DNA of 64,000 nt from Hexactinellida sp. DTS-2022 (Eukaryota > Porifera > Hexactinellida): the NCBI GenBank assembly GCA_028753945.1, contig JAPNXP010000012.1, positions 1,116,001-1,180,000 on the forward strand. Reading direction: 5' to 3'. A program made the translations under genes and the position numbers. Below are positions 10,616 through 22,800 of the stretch, one piece after another. The first letter of the stretch is position 1. Each line of letters opens with the position of its first letter. Below the pieces are notes generated by a model. That model worked only from the letters and a program-made list of their open reading frames with translations, searched no databases and had not been told where the DNA came from.

Positions 10616-11576
10616 AGGGATCGTAGTGATCCATTGGATCTCTATGATGATCTCGAATTAGTGCAACGTTTTCGCTTCTCAAGGTCAGCAATTTTTAAAT
10701 AACTGAATTGATACAAAATCATCTCAACTGCACTGATAGATCCCATGCTGCACATCCACACGTACAAGTATGCGTCGCTCTACAATTTTTTGCTTCGGGT
10801 ACGTTTCAAATTATTTGTGGAGATGGAGTTCACGTGAGTCAACCATCAGCGTGTAGGTACATAAGAGCTGTTGCACTTGGGCTGCAATCAGTGTATTCAT
10901 CTTTTATCAGTATGCCAAGTCCTGCTGAGAAAGCAACGATTAAGTCTCAGTTTTATGAGTTAGCCCATTTGCCTGGAGTTCTTGGACTTGTGGAAGGAAC
11001 ACATATTCGCATCCAGAAGCCTTCTCAGGATGAAGCTGATTATGTAAACAGACACTTCTACCATTCAATATATGTTCAAGTATCTGTAGACCTGATGGAA
11101 GATTCTCCGATGTGTTAGCAAGATTTCTAGGATGAGTGCAGGATTCTAGAATTTGGAAACTTTCACAAGTCGGAATATTTGTAGAAAATAACTTCTTGGT
11201 TGGAGAACACATACTAGGGGATAGTGGTTACATGTTGAGGCAGTGTCTGTTGACACCATATAGACAACTTGCTTCAATAGAACTATAATTATGCACACAC
11301 AAAAACACGTGTACTGATTGAACAAACTTTCGGAAGATGCAAGCGCAGATTTCATTGCCTACATGGGGAGATCCGAATGGCTCCTGACAAGGTTTGCACC
11401 ATTATTGCTTCATGTGCTGTGCTACATAATATGGCTATAGTTTGGAACAACCAATGCTGGACGATTCGCCTATTGACCAACTTATGGATGAACCTATTGT
11501 AATTAAAGAATTGGGTCACTGGGCTGCTAAGCATTACGGAGACCAATTTGAAATTCATAATTTTGATTGAAATTTA
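10616..11576 (+). pseudogene. Harbinger (HARBI1-like) DDE transposase
   Basis: The reading begins RDRSDPLDLYDD then FRFSRSAIF (10616-10701), shifts frame, and continues VQVCVALQFFASGTFQ, VSQPSACRYI, GVLGLVEGTHIRI and YVNRHFYHSIYVQ (10708-11118). After another break come DSRIWKL, LGDSGYMLRQCLLTPYR, and [22 protein letters not shown] with CAVLHN (to about 11450). These are the ordered blocks of PIF/Harbinger transposase. The Asp of the usual IDGTHI block is Glu here (VEGTHI), while the GDSGY Asp and the EQTFG Glu remain. At least three frame breaks plus the lost catalytic Asp make it inactive. Confidence 0.88.
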
Positions 11577-11769
11577 TATATGTAAATCTTATATATGAAA
11601 TCACAATGATTTTTTTATTATTTTTTGTTCGGAATTGATTGAGGAACTGGTAAGAGCTGCAGACTTGAAATTTGGCAGAGGGGTGGGAAATAAAGTTTCT
11701 AGGAACAAGTTCTAATATCTAAGAAAAATATTCATATATTCCCTCTCAAAGGTGACAAAACTATCAGCT

Positions 11770-12600
11770 GTTAAGTATGCATTATAGAAAGCCCAACTGA
11801 GACTGCAATTTAATTGGCTGAAAAAATAAACACAAATAATTCTGGGGCAATACATTTGACCAATAAATTTTATCCTACAAGTTAGTGCTTTAATAGTCCC
11901 ATTAATCGCATAAATAGTCTATTTAGTAAAAGTTAAACTCAAACCTTTCATTCCACCTTATAAACTCTTAATTTCCAAACTTTTGATTAATTACTCAATT
12001 AGATTTCAGATTTGATACTCATAAACCCGAAAAAAGATATATTTGATAGTAGGAATAAATTTCATATCAATGACTTTTTTTTAGCATGAATTAATGTATT
12101 AATTTACCGAGGATCATGAACATATATTATTATGATTTAGTCTAGAAGTATATCTTTCTGAAATAACAAATTTGTCTATTCTAATTAAGGAATCAAAATT
12201 GTTGTAAATTCACGCGAGAGCCGAAGGCTCGAGAATAAGTTGTGAGAACGCGCGTAGCGAGGTCGGTCAGCTTAAATATACTGCTTAGGGGGCCACTACA
12301 AACTGTAAAGTAGAATCTGCTAAAGGTTACTCTATACACGGTCATTTGTACATAGGCTAGCGGACAGCTATTATAATTCCTGAATGATTTCCGTAATATA
12401 ATTAACCTGCGTATGAGGCCTTCGAACGTTGCGTAAACCGCTTTGGAGGGGGGAGAAGGATTACGAATGTCACAGATCGTACTTTTTATTCCAAAATGGC
12501 AAAAACTTGACGTAAGGAAAGGGATGTATAATTTTCGTTAAATTTCCGTTACAATCCACAGTATCTAAATACAACAGGCATACATTTGAAAAGGTATTTG
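11770..12600. other. Harbinger internal spacer
   Basis: AT-rich sequence between the two Harbinger genes. A short GC-rich hairpin-like patch (gagagccgaaggctcgag, 12218-12235, followed by gcgcgtagcg) resembles pieces of the dispersed compound hairpin family. No gene was seen. Confidence 0.4.
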
Positions 12601-12698
12601 CCATGAATACAAGGCATTATACGGCATTATACGTTCACCTATCGTATAATGGTACCATATATACGTTATACGTTACGTATAACGCTATTAACGCAACT

Positions 12699-13551
12699 AT
12701 GGAAAAATCCAGGAAGATAAATTGGACTAAGGAAGAAGAGTGCACGCTCATTGGTGAAATTGGATCTGCTGGCAACTTATTGAGAGGTTCAAGAAACAGC
12801 GCTGACCTCAATAAGAAGAAGAAGGAAATGTGGAAAACCATTACAGGCAAAGTAAACGCTGTATATGGAAATAATAGAGGGGTAGAACTTAGAAGACTTA
12901 AGAAAAAAATGGAATAACTTGAAGTTAGCTGCTAAGTCAAAAGTTGATGCTAGCTTTAGGGAATCTAGAATAACCGGAGGGGGCTCAAACTTCCCTGGAA
13001 TTGTCGAAGACGAAGAAGTATTAATTTTAGCTGCAGATAGGAGTATAACTAATTCTGATAGAAAAAGAGAGATGTTTGAGACCACCCCAGCTTTTAGCGG
13101 AATCTCAGGTGCAGTCGATAATTTCGTATCACCAGCAACAGCAGCCAGCAGCGAACAGATTCCTCAGATAGGTACTGTAGACGATACGTCAATTTTGTAT
13201 GCTCCCGAAGAACCCCAACGTTACGTTAATCGTAACTGGAAGAAAAGTATGAAGCGAAGACGTGATCCAGCAGATGATCTACGTACAACTGAGTCCCACC
13301 AGCAGCCGGAAATGAAGGTAGCTGAATTACTCCCTTTACAGCAGAAAGTGCTGTTACAACAGATGGCTGTATTCGCAGCACAACTTCAGCTAATTGAAGA
13401 GCAGAGAGAGTACTACAGGCTGAAACGTCAGAAGCTGTTAGAAAAATCATACATTTTGTTACTAGCTAGACTACATACTAGTGTGCAGATATATAACGAA
13501 GTTACTTGTTATTATTATTACGAATCCGAACAAATTCTAAATTTAGTCTAA
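12699..13551 (+). pseudogene. SANT/Myb-like DNA-binding protein of Harbinger element
   Basis: From ATG 12699 the protein starts MEKSRKINWTKEEECTLIGE and runs through a trihelix/Myb-like domain (KKKEMWKTITGKVNAVYG, VELRRLKKKW). A one-base slip in the A-run at 12903-12911 moves the frame: the first ORF ends at 12917 and the second (12919-13551, 210 aa) continues NLKLAAKSK. The tail has a Lys/Arg patch (NWKKSMKRRRD) and a Gln/Leu-rich coiled coil (LLPLQQKVLLQQMAVFAAQL). Such proteins accompany Harbinger transposases and are thought to guide them to the ends and nucleus. With one homopolymer slip as the only lesion, sequencing error is possible. Confidence 0.8.
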
Positions 13552-13675
13552 TACAAAATTACTTATGCAACCTCCCTAGCTTGCTTAAAGTTCGTACTTA
13601 AGTTCGTACTTAAGTACGAACTAAAATCTTAGTGAATACCAATCTTAGTGAATACGACTTAAGTTCGAACTTAGG

Positions 13676-13860
13676 GGGCTGACTGAATAGTGGAATCTAG
13701 TGGAATCCAGTGGAATCTAGTGGAATCTAGTGGAATTACTAAATTTTAGTGGAATTGACTGAACGGTGGAATCGAGTGGATTTTCTAAAAACCGACTGAA
13801 CAGTGGAATCGAGTGGAATCTTTGACTGAATAGTGGAATCGAGTGGAATTTGATTAAATT
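13676..13860 (+). repeat. gtggaatc(t/g)a minisatellite
   Basis: Short tandem repeat of agtggaatct/agtggaatcg with interspersed gactgaacagtgg. It begins directly after the Harbinger right end. Confidence 0.85.
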
Positions 13861-14243
13861 GTTAAACACTACGTATATGCTATAAGCTACGTGTGTATCA
13901 TATTACGTTAATTTTCGCCCATGTAAAATTGTTTGCAATGATTAAACTAGTGTTGTGCATGAAGTAGCACAATATGATACTATATTAGTATTTTTATTAA
14001 TCACCTCTATTGAACTGCCCAATGAATACTTCTCGTAGATAATTGTCCTTTTGGTAGGATTGCATTTAGAAAATCTATGTCATCACTTGATAGTGTTATC
14101 CCAATGTGTTCCTCTGTACTTGGGTGTGGCTCTTGTGGACACAGTGTCGAGGCGCGAGGCACGTCTCTGAAAGTATTCAACTTGTAAACTATATATACAT
14201 ACGGGTATTATATTGGGGTGTTAGTTCGAAGGCATTTTATATA
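13861..14243. other. Spacer without recognised content
   Basis: AT-rich; no ORF or repeat family recognised. Confidence 0.4.
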
Positions 14244-14428
14244 CAGTATACTCCGCTTAACAGAGCCACCGGTTAATAGATTTCTCCACTTAATCGGGTC
14301 AAAATTTCACAAGATTTATAAGACGGGATTACATTTTGGCATAAAATATTTCCGGTTAATAGATTTCTACGCTTAATCGGGACAAAGCAACCTGGTCCCG
14401 AGGTGACTATATTAAGCAGAGTCGACTG
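14244..14428. mobile_element. Tigger/pogo-like MITE, TA target
   Basis: Begins cagtatactccgcttaac and ends gttaagcggag-like inverse (attaagcagagtcgactg), flanked by TA at 14242-14243 and 14429-14430. An internal ggttaatagatttct block occurs twice. 185 bp, non-coding. It sits six bases 3' of the stop of the minus-strand exon that follows. Confidence 0.75.
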
Positions 14429-14433
14429 TATCA

Positions 14434-14820
14434 TCATTTTAACACCTTTTTTAAATCCTCAATTGGAATGGGATCTTGGCTAACTTCTTTCACATGACTC
14501 ATTATAAAGTTTCCATCAATCTTTAGCAATTCAAGGACTTGCTCTTCGCTGACTCCGCTATCGTAAATATCTTGGATCAGCTGTTTTATTTCCTCGCCAT
14601 TCGATAGAACTTCACTCAAAATGTCTACAATGTCATTTATACTTAGTTCATCGATTTTCTCTAAAACTTTTTCTTCAAACTCTTTCGCCTGATCTCCCTT
14701 CACTTCCGAACTCGTCAGTTCCTCTTTCTGCTTTCTAGCCCTGCTAATAACCGCGTCGGTTATTCTCCTTTTGATCTGCTCGCTCTGTATATTTGTAGCT
14801 GTGATCTTCTTAGGTTGCTC
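14434..14820 (-). CDS. Terminal exon of unidentified acidic helical protein
   Basis: The frame is open from a splice acceptor (ag at 14822-14821, in-frame stop overlapping it) to a stop at 14434, about 128 residues. Composition is charged and helical: KRRITDAVISRARKQKEELT then EKVLEKIDELSINDIVDIL and VSEEQVLELLKID, suggesting coiled coil or helical bundle. No family recognised and no earlier exon found on the minus strand. The good acceptor and coherent amino-acid pattern argue for a host exon. It could be an orphan or the end of a gene with upstream exons I cannot see. Confidence 0.5.
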   Translation of the reverse strand, partial: EQPKKITATNIQSEQIKRRITDAVISRARKQKEELTSSEVKGDQAKEFEEKVLEKIDELSINDIVDILSEVLSNGEEIKQLIQDIYDSGVSEEQVLELLKIDGNFIMSHVKEVSQDPIPIEDLKKVLK

Positions 14821-14829
14821 CTAATCCTT

Positions 14830-15530
14830 CGCTATTCAAAGTTACTTTAATTAGTCATCTTAATAACCCCATTTACCGATATTATGATAGACAAATAATT
14901 ATCACAATAAAGAAGACATTTGTAGCTTACATTAATGCAATCACTTGAAACAGAAACACGAATATTAGAGAGTAAAGTAAATAACAATAAGTAGTAATAT
15001 TTTGTAGCGATTTAGTGAACACTAAAACCACAATGTTTCGTAGCTATATTTAGTACTTTAACAATAATTTAAATAATTAGGAATTTGATAGTTCACTGTC
15101 GTTACATATCAGTCTTAAGAAGCTAATGAGTCCAGTTAAGTTACATCGAGATTCAAGGAATTTTAAGAAATCGCCCGTTTTTGACTTACTAAATTTGGTC
15201 CGGCCGGGCATATAATTTTGAAATAAGCTCCAGTCAATTTGATTCTATCCCTCCACTTCTCACCATGAAATTGGGCACCTTCCTAAGTCTAGTCTACTAC
15301 TACCTGACATCAATACACACTTTACCATCAATCACAAAAACAAACTATTGCGGTACGAGTTAGCCGGCCTCTCAATCCATCTCTCAAATCACTTTACTCA
15401 CTAATTCGCCTCGACAACCAATTTTATAAATTTGACAGCATACGCGAATCACCACTCGAATTATACCCCAATTCTTCATTCATCGGAACAGTCAATACAG
15501 TATACTACACACTGCACTCGTCTGAATAAC
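14830..15530. other. Spacer without recognised content
   Basis: AT-rich; possible intron of the exon at 14434-14820, but no further exon is supported. Confidence 0.4.
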
Positions 15531-15534
15531 TCCT

Positions 15535-15785
15535 CCTGTTTTCGAAAGCGCTCAAAGGCAAGGTACATCGAACTTTGTGGGGACCTCTGCTAGAGGCTAT
15601 TCAGGCAACGCAATCCCAATCATGGTGAGCCCCGATAATAGAAAAGCGACCTGCAACGGGACATCCCCAGTGGCGAATTATCAAGTAACACTCAACCAAG
15701 ACTCCTCCATCTAAGTGTATTGCGGGAAAGGCAACGCAACTGACGAGTCCAAGCCGGGACGAAACACAAAGAATATCAGTTGAGT
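15535..15785 (+). other. GC-richer block carrying a hammerhead ribozyme
   Basis: A ~250-bp block clearly richer in GC than its flanks, with no ORF. The ribozyme lies at its 3' side. Its size is close to that of the 237-bp LTR-like element at 60678-60914, but no shared sequence beyond the ribozyme core is obvious. I found no target duplication or terminal repeat. Confidence 0.5.
15715..15767 (+). ncRNA. Hammerhead ribozyme, type III, short helix III
   Basis: All core elements are present in order. Helix III 5' strand gtg (15715-15717), then U-A (15718-15719) and predicted cleavage after 15719. Helix I is ttgcg (15720-15724) paired with cgcaa (15735-15739). Core ctgacga (15740-15746). Helix II is gtcc (15747-15750) with ggac (15757-15760). 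Core gaaa (15761-15764). Helix III 3' strand cac (15765-15767). The conserved CUGANGA and GAAA boxes are exact. Helix III is only three pairs plus the A-U closing pair; such minimal helices in other elements work better in dimeric RNA. Activity is inferred. Confidence 0.85.
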
Positions 15786-16105
15786 TGTAATTAATTAATT
15801 ATTTTAAACAGAGATACTTCTGGCCTAGCACGTTCCAAGATGTAAAGTCCTATGTAAGTTTGCACGTTTGTTGATTACGATTAGTACCTAACAATTTATA
15901 AATGATTGACATATTGTTGAATTTGGGCTGGTTGTTAACGCTCTGATTTTCTAATTCTAAAGCTATTCTTAGATAAAATTCCTATTGAACTTGGATTGAT
16001 TAAATACTGCTAGAGAGCGTGATCAAAGTTGGTTTCAATGTTTTAGGATAGCTTACTTTAATATAGGTATCCTTAATTAATTAAACATCGAAACCAACAA
16101 TTCTT

Positions 16106-16865
16106 AATCAATTTTTACTGTGCCGACTATACTATAGTATAGTGGCCCAGTATTGGAATCACTGCCTTTATTACTGTGCCGACTATACTATAGTATAGTA
16201 GCCCAGTTCTAATCTTACTGCCTTTATTATTACTGTGCCGACTATACTATAGTATAGTGGCCCAGTATTGGTCTTAGTGCTTTGGTTTATTATTATTACT
16301 GTGCCGACTATACTATAGTATAGTGGCCCAGTTCTAATCTTACTGCCTTGGTTATTATTATTACTGTGCCGACTATACTATAGTATAGTGGCCCAGTATT
16401 GGTCTTAGTGCTTTGGTTAGTTATTACTGTGCCGACTATACTATAGTATAGTGGCCCAGTTCTAATCTTACTGCTTTGGTAGTTATTACTGTGCCGACTA
16501 TACTATAGTATAGTGGCCCAGTTCTAATCTCAGTGCCTTGGTTAGTTATTACTGTGCCGACTATACTATAGTATAGTGGCCCAGTATTGGTCTTAGTGCT
16601 TTGGTTAGTTATTATTATTATTACTGTGCCGACTATACTATAGTATAGTGGCCCAGTATTAGAATCACTGCCTTTATTACTGTGCCGACTATACTATAGT
16701 ATAGTGGCCCAGTATTGGTCTTAGTGCTTTGGTTATTACTGTGCCGACTATACTATAGTATAGTGGCCCAGTATTGGTCTTAGTGCTTTGGTTAGTTATT
16801 ACTGTGCCGACTATACTATAGTATAGTGGCCCAGTATTGGTCTTAGTGCCTTGGTTATTATTATT
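16106..16865 (+). repeat. Array of twelve short palindromes
   Basis: Twelve units of about 52-70 bp, each with ctgtgccgac followed by the palindrome actatactatagtatagt and ggcccagt. The tails alternate between a ttctaatcttactgcc type and a tattggtcttagtgc type, then variable (tta)n. The core gccgactatac/gtatagtggc can fold into a near-perfect hairpin. Single copies recur at 23377, 23460, 23765, 23821, 62610, 62668 and, inverted, in 53255-53715. Confidence 0.92.
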
Positions 16866-19800
16866 TTCCTTCCGTATCCTCTCCACAGAACAGAGTTTTA
16901 TTAACTAAGAGCCCAAATTTTCAGGATATGTGTCTCATGGGTTACAGATGTGCACCTGGGGTCACGTTTTTTTATCACATTTATTTGGCCACATTTTTGC
17001 ACCTGTTTAATATTAGAAAAAGAACAATAAATATCCGCGAATATTTAATTTATATGCATTCGATAGAGAATTAAATTCTACACCTTTTCACAGTGCACGA
17101 ATTTTTAAATTGGGCTTCGTTTGTTCCACAATTGAGTTGGAAATTTCCTTTGTTTACTAACACTTCAGTTCAGTTGAAAGTGTTAAATCTAATTCTATTG
17201 TTTCAACTTGTGATTATTATATTGATTCAACTTGTGAGATCGAGTAGGCTTCTATTTTCCAATTGAAAACTAAGATTATAGATTTCAATAACAACGACAG
17301 ATTATGTGATTATATTTACTTCTGCAAGAATACTCTTGCACTGTTAATATACTGACGTAATTAATTATAATTAATTAAGTCAGTATATGACTTATATAGA
17401 TGCTCCCAATTTGTATATTAGGCGTTATCGAGTGTGCGGAATTGAAATTTGATAGCCAAATAAATTAATAAATTATTTATGACAAAATAATCAAACTTTA
17501 TAAATATAAGTTGACATTGAAATTGGTGTTAAATTATAAATAATATTAATAATTATTTATACTAATTAATTAAATATCATAAATCTCAGAGACTATAGAA
17601 GATAGAAACAAACTTTCAATTTATCAATTGGTCCTTATGGCACGTGCCACCTATACAAGTGGATCTTGACACCTTGAGGTGATGATGACATCGTTAAAAA
17701 AATGTGTTTTTACAATTTTGCTAATTCGATATTTAAAATAGGTTAGTTGATGTTGGGTGATGACCCAACACTCACATAAAAAATGCTGAGTCATCAGCTA
17801 TTATATTCTACTCAAACTTGAATAGCTCTAAAATTAAGTGAGCTAAATGGAAACTTCCAACACTCTAAGGGTCGTTGCCTTCCGAAACACCTTTTTGAAA
17901 TAATTTAACACCTTCATAGTGATGATGACTTGGCGAAAAAAAAATCCAAAATTGCGGCCTGTGCCGACAGCATGTTCCTTTGGAGGCACTATCAATAAAC
18001 CACCACCAAAATATAGTGCCACCAAAGGAACATGCGTCGGCACAGGCTGCAATTTTGGATTTTTATTATTTATCCGTAGCCACTCCACAGAACAGAGTTT
18101 TACTAACTAAGAGCCCAAATTTTCAGGATATGTGTCTCATGGGTTACAGATGTGCACCTGGGGTCACGATTTTTTATAACACTTTTTTGGACACATTTTT
18201 ACACCTGTTTAATGTTAGAAAAAGCACAATAAATAGTGCGAGAATATTAAATTTATATGCATTCGATAGAGAATCTAATTCTACACCTTTTCACAGTGCA
18301 CGAATTTTTAAATTGGGTTCCATTTGTGCCACAATTGAGTTGCAAGTTTCCTTTGTTTACTAACACTTCAGTTCAATTGAAAGTGTTAAATCTAATACTA
18401 TTGTTTCAACTTGTAATAATTATATTGATTCCACTTGCGAGATCGAGTAGGCTTCTATTTTCTAATTGAAAACTAAGATTATATATTTCATAACAACGAC
18501 AGATTATGTGATTATATTTATTTCTGCTTAGAATATTCTTGCACAATGGATACATGACATATTTAATTCTAATTAATTCGCTTTGTGTTTAACTTATAGA
18601 GACGGTTCCAATTAGATTATTGGGGTTATCGAGTGAGCTGAATTCAAATATGATAGTGAAATTTAATTTAAATTAATAATAATTGCAAATAATTGAACTT
18701 CATTTATTTTGCTGTACATAATAATGGTGTTAAATTACTAATAAATTAATAATTATTTATACTAATTAATTAAATATCAAAAATCTCAGAGATTATACGA
18801 GATAGAAACAAACTTCCAATTTATCAATTGATCCTTATACCAAGTAACACCTCTACAAATGGGTCTTGACACCTTAAAGTGATGATGAAATCGTCAAAAA
18901 AATGTATTTTTACAATTTTTTGAATAAAATAATTCGCATGGGTTAGTTGGAGTTGGGTGTAAACCCAACACCCACTTAAAAAATGCTGAGTCATTACAGA
19001 TTATATTCTACTGAAACTTGAATATCTCTCAAATGAAGTGAGCAAAATGGAAACTTCCACCACTCTAAGGGTCGTTGCCTTCTAAAACACATTTCTGAAA
19101 TAATATAACACCTTCAAAGTGATGATGACTTGGCGGAAAAAAATCCAAAATTGCAGCCTGTGCCGACAGCATGTTCCTTTGGAGGCACTATCAATAAAAC
19201 ACCACCAAAATTTAGTGCCACCAAAGGAACATGCTGTCGGCACAGGCTGCAATTTTGGATTTTTTATTTTCCTTCCGTATCCTCTCCACAGAACAGAGTT
19301 TTATTAACTAAGAGCCCAAATTTTCAGGATATGTGTCTCATGGGTTACAGATGTGCACCTGGGGTCACGTTTTTTTATCACATTTATTTGGCCACATTTT
19401 TGCACCTGTTTAATATTAGAAAAAGAACAATAAATATCCGCGAATATTTAATTTATATGCATTCGATAGAGAATTAAATTCTACACCTTTTCACAGTGCA
19501 CGAATTTTTAAATTGGGCTTCGTTTGTTCCACAATTGAGTTGGAAATTTCCTTTGTTTACTAACACTTCAGTTCAGTTGAAAGTGTTAAATCTAATTCTA
19601 TTGTTTCAACTTGTGATTATTATATTGATTCAACTTGTGAGATCGAGTAGGCTTCTATTTTCCAATTGAAAACTAAGATTATAGATTTCAATAACAACGA
19701 CAGATTATGTGATTATATTTACTTCTGCAAGAATACTCTTGCACTGTTAATATACTGACGTAATTAATTATAATTAATTAAGTCAGTATATGACTTATAT

Positions 19801-22800
19801 AGATGCTCCCAATTTGTTTATTAGGCGTTATCGAGTGTGCGGAATTGAAATTTGATAGCCAAATAAATTAATTTATTATTTATGACAAAATAATCAAACT
19901 TTATAAATATAAGTTGACATTGAAATTGGTGTTAAATTATAAATAATATTAATAATTATTTATACTAATTAATTAAATATCATAAATCTCAGAGACTATA
20001 GAAGATAGAAACAAACTTTCAATTTATCAATTGGTCCTTATGGCACGTGCCACCTATACAAGTGGATCTTGACACCTTGAGGTGATGATGACATTGTTAA
20101 AAAAATGTGTTTTTACAATTTTGTTAATTCGATATTTAAAATGGGTTAGTTGATGTTGGGTGATGACCCAACACTCACATAAAAAATGCTGAGTCATCAC
20201 CTATTATATTCTACTGAAACTTGAATATCTCTCAAATGAAGTGAACTAAATGGAAACTTCCAACTTTCTAAGGGTCGTTGCCTTTTGAAACACCTTTCTA
20301 AAATAATTTAACACCTTTATAGTGATGATGACTAGGCGGAAAAAAAATCCAAAATTGCAGCCGGCGCCGACAGCATGTTCCTTTGGAGGCACTATCAATA
20401 AACCACCACCAAAATATAGTGCCACCTAAGGAACATGCGTCGGCACAGGCTGCAATTTTGGATTTTTTATTTTTATTATTATTATTTTTTTCTTTCTCCG
20501 TAGACGGTGCCCTGGCCAGAGCTTAATTGTTGATGGGCTGAAACTTGGCATGTAGGTGCGATGGGACCGTCTAATTTGCACCTGGGGTTACGATTTTTCG
20601 TTAACAAATTTTTGACACATCTTTAACACCTTTCAAAATTTGTCTGGTCCATAACTCAAAATATGTTTTACTAAACCCCAAAATTTTATTTCACATTTGG
20701 ATTCACCATAAAATTCTGCGTCTGATGGGAGAAGAAAACTTTTAATAAAGAGTTTTATTTCTGCCCTAAATGGGGGTTGAAATTTCTTTGTTTGCTCACA
20801 CTTCAGTTTCAGTATAACTGTTAAATCTAATTCCATTGTTTCAACTTGTAATAATTATATTGATTTAACTTGTTAAATCTTACTCTATTGATTCAACTTG
20901 CGATAATTAAATTGATTTAACTTATAAATTGCAGCTGGCTTCTATTTAATTTACCATACAATGGATTAAATTAAATAATATAATATAAGGAATTTGTTGA
21001 CTTAATTCAACTCAACCGTGGATAACATTGCTAATATAAATATCTAATAATATAATTTATTATCAATACATAATGAATGAATGGCATTAAACTCAAGATG
21101 GTTTATAGAAACAAACTTCAAATTTATCTACCGTTCCTTGTGACTCGGACCAATTAACAAATGCTTCTTCACACCTTGGGCGTTGATGACTTGGCGAAAA
21201 AAAATCCAAAATTGCAGCCTGCGCCGACAGCATGTTCCTTTGGAGGCACTATCAATAAACAACCAACAAAATATATTGCCACCAAAGGAACATGCGTCGG
21301 CACAGGGTGCAATTTTGGATTTTTTTTTATCCGTAGCCACTCCACAAAACAGAGTTTTATTAATTAATAGCCCAAATTTTTAGGATGGGTGTCTCATGGG
21401 TTACAGATGTGCACCTGGGGTTACGATTATTGATTAACAAATTTTGGACACATCTTTAACACCTTTCAAAATTTGTCTGGTCCATAACTAAAAATATGTT
21501 TTAATAAACCCCAAAATTTTATTTCATATTTGGATTCATCTTAAAATTCTTCGTCTGATGGGTGAAGAAAATTTTCAATAAATGGTTTAATTTCTGCCAT
21601 AAATGGGGGTTGAAATTTCTTTGATTACTCAACACTTCAATTTCAAAAAAACTGTGAAATCTAATTCCATTGTTTCAACTTGTAATAATTATATTGATTT
21701 AACTTGTTAAATCTTTCACTATTGTATCAACTTGCGATAATTAAATTGATTCAACTTATAAATTACAGCTGGCTTCTATTTAATTCTAGTATTACTATAC
21801 AATGGATTAAATAAATTATAATAATATAAGGAATTTGTTGACTAAACTCAAATCACCGTGGATAACATTGCTAAAATAACTAACTAATAATATAATTTAT
21901 TATCAATTAATAATGAATGAATGGCATTAAACTCTAGATGGTTTATGATAGAAACTAACTTCAAATTTATCTACCGTTTCTTGTGACTCGGACCAAATAA
22001 CAAATGCTTCTTCACACCTTGGTCGTTGATGACTTGGCGAAAAAAAATCCAAAATTGCACCCTGCGCCGACAGCATGTTCCTTTGGAGGCACTATCAATA
22101 CACAACACAAAAATATAGTGCCACCAAAGGAACATGCGTCGGCACAGGGTGCAATTTTGGATTTTTATTATTATTATTATCCTTCCGTATCCTCTCCACA
22201 GAACAGAGTTTAATTAACTAAGAGCCCAAATTTTCAGGATATGTGTCTCATGGGTTACAGATGTGCACCTGGGATCACGATTTTTTATTACATTTTTTTG
22301 GACACATTTTTGCACCTGTTTAATATTGAAAGAGGAACAATAAATAGTACCCGAAAATTAAATTTATATGCATTCGATAGAGAATTAAATTCTACACCTT
22401 TTCACAGTGCACGAATTTTCAAATTGTACTTAGTTTGTGCCACAATTGAGTTGCAAGTTTCCTTTGTTTACTAACACTTCAGTTCAATTGAAAGTGTTAA
22501 ATCTAATTCTATTGTTTCAACTCGTTATTATTATATTGATTCAACTTGTGAAATCGAGTAGGCTTCTATTTTCCAATTGAAAAATAAGATTCTACATTCC
22601 ATAACAACGACAGATTATGTGATTATATTTACTTCTGCAAGAATACTCTTGCACTGTTAATATACTGACGTAATTAATTATAATTAATTAAGTCAGTATA
22701 TGACTTATATAGATGCTCCCAATTTGTTTATTAGGGGTTATCGAGTGTGCGGAATTGAAATTTGATAGCCAAATGAATTAATTTATTATTTATGACAAAA

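Larger units (their letters stand above)
10467..13655 (+). mobile_element. PIF/Harbinger transposon, two genes
   Basis: Left end ggccgtattcactaagaag at about 10467 is matched in inverse by cttagtgaatacgac near 13641-13655, with a second nearby copy of cttagtgaata. Inside are a Harbinger DDE transposase pseudogene and a downstream SANT/Myb-like gene, the two-gene layout normal for this superfamily. Just inside the left end are four acaacaacaagaatct repeats (10515-10596). The 3-bp target duplication expected of the family could not be assigned. Confidence 0.75.

Noticed and set aside
7195..11765. A 4.5-kb element bounded by the inverted pair at 7195-7325 and 11590-11765
   Set aside because: The right copy lies inside the Harbinger element between its two genes, so the pair is better explained by a stray inverted fragment.
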